Below are positions 55,183 to 64,000 of a stretch of 64,000 nt of DNA, one piece after another. This DNA is from Byssochlamys sp. IMV 00236 (lineage: Eukaryota; Ascomycota; Eurotiomycetes; Eurotiales; Thermoascaceae), in the NCBI GenBank assembly GCA_001931875.2, contig MSJH02000819.1, positions 304,886 to 368,885 on the forward strand, read 5' to 3'. The notes below the pieces were generated by a model. That model was not told the origin of the DNA. It was given only the letters and a program-made list of their open reading frames with translations, and ran no database searches. Both the position numbers and the translations under genes were made by a program. Position 1 is the stretch's first letter; every line of letters starts with the position of its first letter.

Positions 55183-56307
55183 CTCGAAAGGATTGATACT
55201 ACTGACCGACATCTATCTGATTTCTCAGGTACCCCACTTCCTGCCGTATTAATCATACCTGTTTGAGGTGTCGATTGTCTTGGCTGCGCAGAGATTTTGT
55301 TTTCTTGTTTACATAGTAACCTATCTACCCTTTGCTCTTTGATTGATAGTTTCTGCATTATCACTATACCTTCAAAAGATCAATTAAGCCATAACATTAT
55401 AATTCAAGTATAAAACTTTATGGTCCGCGCAGTTATTATTTCTCCGCAATACTTACACAATCTTCCCGAATCATTCATAACGCAGCTGATTCAAACTTTA
55501 CTACTACTTCGTCACATTTTGGTATTATGCTACCGCGGAGGTTCATCTACAGTAAGCCTCATGTGCAAGACTGTTGTATCTAGCGCACCAGCCACAAGAT
55601 TATAGACACTATTCCAAATGCAGCACAACATATATCACTTATCTGACCAATCTCCCAATAACAAAAGATTCCCAGTATTGCTCCGCCTCTCACAAAATAG
55701 GTGCAGAAGACACATAGTATGGTTGAGATACTGTTTGTTTATATACTCATTCACGAAATACTAAGTGGCGAACACTGTGAGGTGTAAGGCATTTGTCTTA
55801 CTGGTGGATATCGCTTATTACACACCTGGGGCCACATTTAGTTCGCCAGTGCATAACCGCTGTTGTATGCAAGATAGTACACACAGTCTTACTGGGCTAG
55901 GGGATAATCTAAGGCGCTGAATTTTTTATTGGTAGGCCTATAGCCTGGATCCTCTGCGCGTGAGTTTCATCTAGGATAACAAAGGCGTTATCTGACCCTC
56001 CCGCCCCTCTCTCTCTGTGTTTGAATAAGGGGACTCGATATCGTCATCAGTTGTTGTGAAAACCACCTCATCTTCGACATCCTCTAGCCGAGCAGACGCA
56101 TTCATCGAAAGTGCCATATCGTCTATGCATAGTGGCGTACAGACTTGTTTCTTTCCTAATGTAAGGTAAGCAACGAGCCGGCAGCAGTTCATATAATAGA
56201 ATCATGATTGTGCACTCGTAACACGACCGTCCTTTTTCGGACCTGAATGTGGCCAGCTGCTGTCGCGCAAGGAATTGTAACTGTCCCCGGGTACATACTA
56301 GTACCTC
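55183..56307. other. Intergenic between convergent genes
   Basis: AT-rich. A minus-strand frame of 73 residues (55971-56192) with an acidic stretch has no recognised domain. Nothing else is supported. Confidence 0.45.
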
Positions 56308-57453
56308 CTACGTCGGCGCAGCTCCGTTGCCAGACTTTCCTTCCTTGCGCGCTCTTTCTTCTGCCTCTTCTATCTTTCTCTTTTTCTCATTCTGTCGCTC
56401 TCGTAATTTAGCGGCCGCCGCTTGGCCTGCAGCAATTAGTTCCGGTGTTAGGGGCTGGTTGCGAATATTGGGATTGTACGGATGATCGCCAGGTCCTAGC
56501 TGAGGACGAGATCGCTGCACGCCACCAGGGGGACCACGTTGAGTTCCGCCTACTGTGCCAGCTGCCAAGCGACGTTGAGTGCCTTGTTTAATTGCACCAC
56601 TTCCTTGCCTTCCTCCAGACAAATTATTATTATCGTCGTTGTTGTCTTCATTGATGGGTCGAATTCGTCCAAGATGCGGGTAAGGCTCCCTCCGCGTCGG
56701 ACCGCCGCACCAGACAGGGAACTCGCCCGTATCATCGTTCCGATACGGACACTCGAGCTCCATTTCCGTAATATCATAGAGCATCCAGAGACAGTCGAGC
56801 GATGCCTTCATCCAACCGGGATAATCATTGCGGTCGCGAGAAGCTGGTTCTTCCGTGGTGTCGAATGACCGGTCAATGACCTTGATATACCCTGGATTCC
56901 CGACCTTGTTTTCAGCGACCTCCTTGTCACTCATACTGTTCTGAGCAACCGGTTCAGGGGCGTCTATCAGCGACCGAAGAACATCCTCGTCGATAAGGAG
57001 ACAAAACTCCCATTTTAGCCCCGTGCTGCCATCATGGTCGTCCTTCCTGTCCCAGGACTTCGTGAGCTCAATAAACCTCTCGCGCACTGCGTCAATACCC
57101 AGCGCATCGTACTGCTCCTGGTCGCTCAGGTATAGGTTCCGCATATGCGACTGCACTGCTGCGTTGGCGGTAGGATTGATGGGTTCCTTCCATATCCACG
57201 ATGAGGGAGGCTGCCAAAACAAGTCGCGATCGATCTCACGAAATAGGTACGCCTCGAGCTTGGCAATGGCTGCGGGCCATATGGCGTCTGATTCGGGCGT
57301 GTACACGGTGCGGTAGACGACGAAACCCCATCTCCAGTCCGTGGGGATCGCCTCTAGATTATTGTTAATGTTGCAGTGTCGTCGTAGGAATTGCTGTGCG
57401 CGGGGGACAATATTCCCCACTACTGGTTGGACTAGATGGATGATGTCCGACAT
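56308..57453 (-). CDS. Uncharacterised fungal protein, 381 residues
   Basis: Single exon. The N-terminal half reads as a folded domain of a lineage-specific ascomycete family (WRWGFVVYRTVYTP, LEAYLFREIDRDLFW, KWEFCLLIDEDVLRSL, YPGWMKASLDCLWMLYD). The C-terminal third is disordered, rich in Gln/Gly/Pro/Arg/Asn, and ends in a charged helix (AAAAKLRERQNEKKRKIEE). No catalytic motif, signal peptide or membrane helix is seen. Its place beside a transposon tract is typical of fast-evolving accessory genes. Function unknown. Confidence 0.75.
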   Translation of the reverse strand: MSDIIHLVQPVVGNIVPRAQQFLRRHCNINNNLEAIPTDWRWGFVVYRTVYTPESDAIWPAAIAKLEAYLFREIDRDLFWQPPSSWIWKEPINPTANAAVQSHMRNLYLSDQEQYDALGIDAVRERFIELTKSWDRKDDHDGSTGLKWEFCLLIDEDVLRSLIDAPEPVAQNSMSDKEVAENKVGNPGYIKVIDRSFDTTEEPASRDRNDYPGWMKASLDCLWMLYDITEMELECPYRNDDTGEFPVWCGGPTRREPYPHLGRIRPINEDNNDDNNNLSGGRQGSGAIKQGTQRRLAAGTVGGTQRGPPGGVQRSRPQLGPGDHPYNPNIRNQPLTPELIAAGQAAAAKLRERQNEKKRKIEEAEERARKEGKSGNGAAPT

Positions 57454-57911
57454 ATTCTCTTGTCCTTTTTTTCTCTCCCTTAGCTTTTATTTTTGTTTTA
57501 TCTTACTTGTCTAATGTGCTGAGAAATAATATTTGACAACAGCAAGGCTAGTTGTCTAATTAGAGCGAATTAGCCCTTTTTAGCGATAAGTCAGCACTAT
57601 TCTCCGGCTTAATATATGCATATAAACTCTTCAGTCCTTATGCATTATTTTTAGTATTTCTCAAGTGATAAGAGATAAAAGAGACTGACAGCTGGGATAA
57701 AAGGTATCCCGTTCATGGAGGAAATGTCTCTGGCGCTCAGTGCACAGTGCATTTTCTTAGCCGAGCTAGATAAGGCTGCTAAGGCGCCGCGGCGCCGCGG
57801 CGAGGCGGATACCTCCGCGTTTCCCTCGATTGGATAGAGACGGTATTCTTAGGGAGTTAGGGTCGTAGTATTAAAGGATTTTAGCAACCGCCTTACAGCA
57901 GCACTATAATA
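57454..57911. other. Promoter flank and transposon-adjacent DNA
   Basis: Upstream flank of the minus-strand gene, ending at the TA dinucleotide (57910-57911) next to the transposon terminal repeat. A GC palindrome (GGCGCCGCGGCGCCGCGG) sits near 57783-57800. Confidence 0.5.
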
Positions 57912-59350
57912 CAGTAAACCCTGGCTATAACAAATTAATTCAGACACGGAAAATAATTTATTATAGCGTGAAATTTGCTATAGCTAGAATATTTAAAAAT
58001 AGCTCTTAATATCCTGCTGCTAACTTCCCCTATAGAATTTTTGTTGGAAAATTGTCTTTTCATAATAATTTAAAGCTTGTATAAGTATTCTATCCTTCTT
58101 ATCTTGCTGTTTTTTGTATAATTTAAGCCTAGCTAGTAACTGCTAAGCTTCTAGATAACTGACTTATAGTAAAACCTTCTTTTTTTTATCTGATTTAGCT
58201 TTAACCTCCGGTTTAGCAAATTAAGCTAAGATCTAGTTATTTAGAGTATTTATATTATAGTTATTCTCTATCTTTTTATCTGTTAGGTTTAAGAACTAAT
58301 TAATATCTATAAGCTTATAGATTAAAGGGTTTATAATATAAACTTAAGTAAGCTTAATAGTTATATCTGTTAGAAGCTTTAGTTTACTAGTATTTATTTT
58401 AGGAGGACTAGGTTTAAAAGCTTTAAGATCTAGAGCTTGCTGAAAGCAGTTCTAAATAGTTATATCCTTTATATTATCCTCTTAAGTATATATATCTTAT
58501 TATAGTACTTTTAGTATATTTATTATACCTAGAGAATTATGTTTTAAATTATATTTATAAAGAAGATATATTACCTAATATTATTTCTAATATGCTTTTT
58601 ATATCTAAATAATACTTTAGTTAAGAGATTAATATCTGCTTATTAAATTTACTGGAAGCTAAATAATTAAAGTATTCTTTAAAGGGTTATTATTCTTATA
58701 AATGCTAGTAACTATAGCTTTATATATAGAGAAATTATCTATAAGAAGAATAATTTATCTACTATTTATTTACCTATTAAATAGGTATAGCTATTCTTCT
58801 ATAATAATAGTAGTTATCTATGCCTTCTTATTATAACGCTAGACTAATTAGAGATTCTTAATATTAATCTTAGTATTTATAAAAATATATAGTTAATATA
58901 TTATACTAATATATAGTAGTAGGAGATATTTTAATTTATTAGTATTGCAGCAGAATAGTATAGATATATATACTTTCTCTTTTTTTTACTTAGGCAGTCT
59001 CTGAGTAGTAAGACTTTAATCTAGGATTTATTTTTAATATAAAGCTATCTTATTATAGTTAAAGATATTAGTTAGCTTATAGTTCTTAAGCAGTTATTAG
59101 ATATCTTTTATTTAAATAATAGCCTGCTTATCTATACTGCCTATTTCTCTATAAAAAATATTACTCTTAATCGCCTTATAATTTTAAAATATAGTTAATT
59201 AGCTATTATTAAAAGTAGGTATTTTAAGACCCTTATAGGCAGGTAATTTTATCTAGAACTAATATGCCTTTTTATAAATAACTTCTCTAATAATAGAGAT
59301 TAGTATTTAAGCCTCCTTTATTTATTTAAATAGAGCCTCCTATTACAGTA
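57912..59350 (-). mobile_element. Pogo/Fot1-like (Tc1/mariner) DNA transposon, RIP-degraded and truncated
   Basis: The terminal repeat begins CAGTAAACCCTGGCTATAAC right after a TA target. It contains an internal inverted pair, GCTATAACAAATT (57924-57936) and AATTTGCTATAGC (57972-57984). Reading the minus strand, stop-riddled frames still show the transposase: a CENP-B-like HTH region near 59100-59330, then the catalytic segment recognisable as degraded N-x-D-E-T-x-L-Y-W near 59040-59080. All frames are broken by C-to-T and G-to-A changes, so it is inactive. The transposase N-terminal side stops where the Gypsy sequence starts, so the other end is missing from the window. The right boundary is approximate. 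Confidence 0.72.
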
Positions 59351-62300
59351 TTAGTATAGGGGATAGAATAACTAACCTGCTAGCTAATACTTACCTAATC
59401 TAGAAGAGTAAGGTTTATACTCTTCTAGATTATATAAAAAGTTATATAACCTTATAAAGATATATTTAATATATAGCTTAATCTAAATTTAAATTCCTTA
59501 AGCTATATCTTATTTATTAAGCCTATTTATAATAGCCTATTTTAGTCTAAATTAGCTAGATAGAGATCTTATAGCTAGTCCTAATATTAATTACTTTATT
59601 CTATTTATTCTAATCTGCTCTCTGAGCCTATATCTTAATACTATATAGCTCTTATCTAGGAGTTAATACTATTAATAATACTTATCTTAATTCTCCTATT
59701 TTTATTAACTATTTTAAGGGAGTTTATTAAATATATTATTATTAATTATAGGCTAAAATAATATAATTATTATTACTTAATATATAAATATATTATTAGG
59801 GCTAAGTTATCTATAAATAAAGCTAGCTAATATATTAAATAAACTAAGATAAGATTTTAAAAACTTTAGTAAGAGTTTGCAGCTATATAATAAAGGCTTA
59901 AATAAAAAAATATTAATTTTAAGGCCGTTTAATAATATTAAAAGATATAGCTTAATAAAAAGAAATAATAATATATTTAAGCTATTCTTAAAAGGGATTA
60001 AACTTACTATATAGCTATCTCTATTATAAATATACTTATATTTATATTTAAACCTAAGCCTAATATTAAGAGATTTATAGCTGTTTTAATAGGAGTATTT
60101 AAAATACTTATTATTATATTTTTTTCTGCTCTTAGATTTTTAGAGAAACTTTTTAATTTAAATAAATTTAAAGGTAATTAAAAGAATCTTTAGTGCTTTA
60201 TAGCCTAAATTTAAGAGAAAATAATAATTAACTAAGACTGATTTCTAACTCCCTAAAGCTATATAGCTTATATAACTAACTGCTTAAAAGATATATCTTA
60301 TACTTAAATATTATTATATATTAAAAATAAGACTTATACTCTTAATAACTATTAAAAGATTCTAAATATCTTAAAGCATATATTTAGTAATTTTAATTAT
60401 ATAAATAATATATATAGTAAACTATTTAACCTCTATTAGATTAATAAAGAATTTAAAATCTTTTTTATTAAGTTCTAGCGCCTAATATTAAAAGGAGAAA
60501 TACTTAAAAAAATACTATTTACTCTACTTAAGTAAGCTATTAGTTAAAAACTCTAAGAAATATTATTATATAATTAACCCCTAAATTATAAATATTATTA
60601 ATTTGCTAAATTCCTGCAAGATCTTAAGAACTATTATTACTAATATATTATAAACTAGCCTCTTATTATAAAAACTTATATTACTGTTTTAAAATCTATT
60701 TAATATATTTAATCTCTCTTACTTATTTTAAGTCTTGCCTTAGCTATAAGATATAATAATTAGCCTTAGAAAAGCCCTATATAAAAGAGTAAATTAGCGC
60801 TAGTATAGCTATATAATTTAATAGATTTAAATATTTTTAAATACCCGGGCGAGAGAGGGTATAGCTTATTATATTATAAAATTAGCGCTTATTTCTATTA
60901 TAGCTCTCTAGAATATTATATTAAAAACTATTTATATTTAAATAATTATTAGAAGATTTAGATTATAGCTATATATAAATCTTATCCCTAAATTTCTTAG
61001 GCAATCTAGTTCTTAGATTTATATAGTCTATCCCCTAGCTAATCTTTAGTAAAAGAAGTAAGCTTAAAATAAATTATGGCTAGGCTTAAGAACTATATAT
61101 TATTTAAATCTTTACTATTATTATTTATAAAATTAATCTTAAAGAATACCTATAATAATTAAAATTAATAATACTACTTATAATATTAAAAAAGAAGAAG
61201 AAAAAGATCTGCTTATTAACTTATACCCTACTTAATACTAGAGCTAAAAGATAAAGATTTATAGATTAAGGATAAGCTAAAGATTAGAAGTTAGAGCTTA
61301 TTCTCTTAAAAAGCCTAATTACCCTATATATATTTAATAGAAGAGAACTAGAGGATAAGAAGATTATATATTATATCTAGATAAATATAAAAATTAAAGA
61401 TTATTTTAAAAAAAATGCTAAATTCTATATTATTTAATTAGCGTACTATCTTATTATCTTAGGACTTCCTTAATTAAAGTACTATAATTTATACTTATAA
61501 TTTACTATCTATAATATTACTTTTAATAATAATTATTATTAAAAAAATTATAATATATCTTTAAAGCTAATTAAAATACCTGCTCTATATAATATTTCTT
61601 TAAAGGCTTTATCTTAATACTTACCCCTAAGACTTAAAAGACTAGAAGAGAAAAATATAGCCTTTATTTCTTTAGCTGCCTATTCTACCTATACTTAAAG
61701 AAATACTTAAATATTTATAATTATCCTAGAGGACCTAAGTGCTGCTTTAAGGATTAAATAAGTCTAAAAAAAAGACTCTACCTGCCTATTACTTAAAGAG
61801 TTTAAGAATTATATTAATATCTTTTTTTTAAGGAGGCTAAGCACCTATTATTATATTATTTTTATAATTATAATATTAAGCTATTAAAGGAGAAGTTACT
61901 TCTCTTTAAATCTTTATATATTATATCCTAAGATAAATTAAAGATCTTAAAGGAATAAATTAAAAAAAACCTAAGAAAAGAATTTATCTGCTTAAGCTTA
62001 TTACCTGCTATATCTCTAATTTTATTTATTAAAAAGCCTAATAAAGGGATATAGATCTGCATAGATTATTAAGCCCTAAATATAATAATTATTAAAGACT
62101 AATACCTTTTACCTTTAATTAAGAAGACCTTAAATAACTTAAAAAGAATAAAATACTTTATAAAGATTAATATTATTTCTGTATTTAATAACCTTTATAT
62201 TAAGAAAAGATAAAAATATCTAACTATTTTCTATATTTAACTTAGCCTATTTAAATTATTAATAATATTATTTAGCTTAATAAGAGTATTAGTAATATTT

Positions 62301-64000
62301 TAATAATTTATTAATAATACCCTATAAGATTATCTTAATATCTTTTATACTATATACCTTAATAATATCCTAGTATATAGTATAATTTATTTTAAATATA
62401 TTTAATATATCTGCGCTATCTTATAAAAGCTATATAAAATAGGCCTATATATAAAAATCTAGAAGTATAAGTTTATTATCTCTAAGACTAAGTTCTTAGG
62501 TATTATTATTAGCTAAGACTATATTAAGATAAACTTAAATAAGGTAAAAATAATTATTAAATAGAAGACCTTAACCTATATAATTAATATATAAGCCTTT
62601 ATTAGATTTAGTAATTTTTATTATTAGTTTATTTATAACTTTTCTAAGATAATTATATTACTTATAAATTTAACTTAAAAAGAAGTTCCTTTTAATTAAA
62701 TACCTATTTATTAGTCTAATTTTAAAGCCTTAAAAGAAGTATTTATTTAAGCCTTAATCTTAAAGCTATTTAACTAGACCTATAAGATTATAGTTAAAAC
62801 TAACTTATTTAATTATATATTAGCTAGAGTTATATTTTAGTATAATAATAAAGAAATCTTATATTTTATTATATTTTTTTTAAAGAAATTCTCTGCTATA
62901 AAGTATAATTATAAGATTTATAATAAGGAATTATTAGTAATTATCTGCTATTTTAAGAAGTAGTGCCCTAAGCTTAAAAGTATTACTATTACTAATTAAA
63001 GTTATTATAAACTATTATAACCTAGAATATTTTATATTAACTAAGCTGTTAAACTAGTAATAAGCCTATTAATCTAAGTTCTTATCCTAATTTAACTTTT
63101 AAATTATATATTATCTTAGAAAGTAAAGAATAAAGCTTAATACCTTAATTAAGAGATTAGAGAATCTCCTTAAAAAGAGGGATAAATAATTATAATATTA
63201 AAGCCAGATAATTTTAAAAAAAGAGAACCTTAACCTATATATTTAAAAATCTTTAAAATTAGAAGCTATTATTAGGAGTTAAATAATAAGGTATATTTAT
63301 TTTATTAATCTAATAGCTTAAAAAGTTAGAAATTTTATTAAACCTATAGGAATACTTATTTAATTTATTCTAAAAAATTAATTTATTTAGCTTAAAGAAG
63401 CTATTTAATCTATTTTATTGCCTAATTAATCTATTAAGATTATTTAATCTATTAAGGAGATAATTTAGTTTATTAAAAAGATTATTTAGCCTATTAAAGA
63501 AATAGCCCTACTTATTAAATAAGACTAGTTAAATTTCCTTACTATATTTAATAAACTAAAATACCTATTAAGTATTAAAAACCTGCTAGATATAGCTTAT
63601 TTATTTAATAATTTAATATAGTTTATCCTATAAGCCTTAGATTATAAGGCTAACTATTATTTTAAGATTATATTAGCTAATTATTAATAAAGAGGAAAAT
63701 ATCTATATTATAAAGATTATCTATATATTTCTAATTATAATAAGCTAAGAGCCTGCCTATTATAAGAATGCTATAATAAATATATATTTAAATACCTTAG
63801 AAAATATAAGCTTTATAACTTAATCTTATAAAAGTATTATTAGCTAAATATATATTAATATATAAATTACTAGACCTAGAATTATTATATTTACTATTAT
63901 ATTATACTCTTAAATAAAGGCTATTAAAGAGTCTTATACTAGCTCTTTATCTCTAAATATTCTTAGTAAGATATTTTAATAGATTTTATTACTAGACTTA
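59351..64000 (+). mobile_element. Ty3/Gypsy LTR retrotransposon, RIP-degraded, runs off window
   Basis: In order on the plus strand: a probable 5' LTR or leader (about 59351-59700), a degraded Gag (about 60120-60800), reverse transcriptase (about 61930-62400), RNase H (about 62780-63000), the integrase zinc-binding region (about 63680-63860) and the beginning of the integrase core at the window end. In RT, remnants such as FIKKPNKG and CIDY-ALN can be read through stops. The catalytic Y-L-D-D-I-L-V-Y-S box appears as Y-L-N-N (62355-62366), both Asp codons changed to Asn. The element is therefore dead. LTR ends cannot be fixed without the second LTR. Confidence 0.8.

Noticed and set aside
55971..56192. 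73-codon minus-strand frame with an acidic segment
   Set aside because: No family recognised and no partner exon; it could be chance in AT-rich DNA.
1..64000. CRISPR arrays, bacterial operons or plasmid origins
   Set aside because: Introns, Zn2Cys6 regulators and RIP show fungal nuclear DNA; no regularly spaced direct repeats are present.

Overview
The window reads as nuclear DNA of a filamentous ascomycete, most likely Eurotiales (Aspergillus/Penicillium-like). Genes lie on both strands with no operons. Introns are mostly 45-90 nt with GT...AG ends and CTAAC/CTGAC-type branch sites. Four genes encode Zn2Cys6 regulators, and the right end is a repeat tract bleached by repeat-induced point mutation (RIP). 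Exon coordinates were derived by hand from splice signals and reading-frame continuity. Names rest on motif and family recognition, since no database search was possible.

Left part (about 1-31 kb), mostly housekeeping: a doubtful small gene, a MARVEL-type membrane protein, the phospholipase NTE1, a GRIP-domain golgin, a GNAT acetyltransferase, a TMEM16/anoctamin scramblase, a Yap-type bZIP factor with a 16-nt microexon, a Zn2Cys6 factor, a conserved fungal protein of unknown function, and a membrane-anchored class-3 aldehyde dehydrogenase.

Middle part (31-42 kb), accessory metabolism: a cytochrome b5 gene split over three small exons, then a 1091-residue protein fusing an amidohydrolase, a fumarylacetoacetate-hydrolase (FAH) domain and an alpha/beta-hydrolase in one reading frame. 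Two head-to-head Zn2Cys6 regulator genes that look like paralogues of each other follow.

Candidate system (42.8-52.2 kb): a cis-aconitate-decarboxylase/PrpD-type protein, a PEBP-like protein, a Zn2Cys6 regulator, a fused aconitase-superfamily enzyme with a long N-terminal extension, and a short PrpB-type 2-methylisocitrate-lyase-like enzyme. Together they would cover the second half of a methylcitrate-like route (alkylcitrate, alkylaconitate, alkylisocitrate, then C-C cleavage) or an itaconate-type branch. The heptamer CGGCCCG lies in all three control regions that serve these five genes, four copies in total, which makes a regulon under the local regulator plausible.

Right part (52-64 kb): AT-rich debris, an alpha/beta hydrolase, an uncharacterised fungal protein, then about 6 kb of RIP-mutated transposons. 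A Pogo/Fot1-like DNA transposon remnant (minus strand) abuts a Ty3/Gypsy retrotransposon (plus strand) that runs off the window. In this tract CpA/TpG is almost absent except in the GCA/TGC context.
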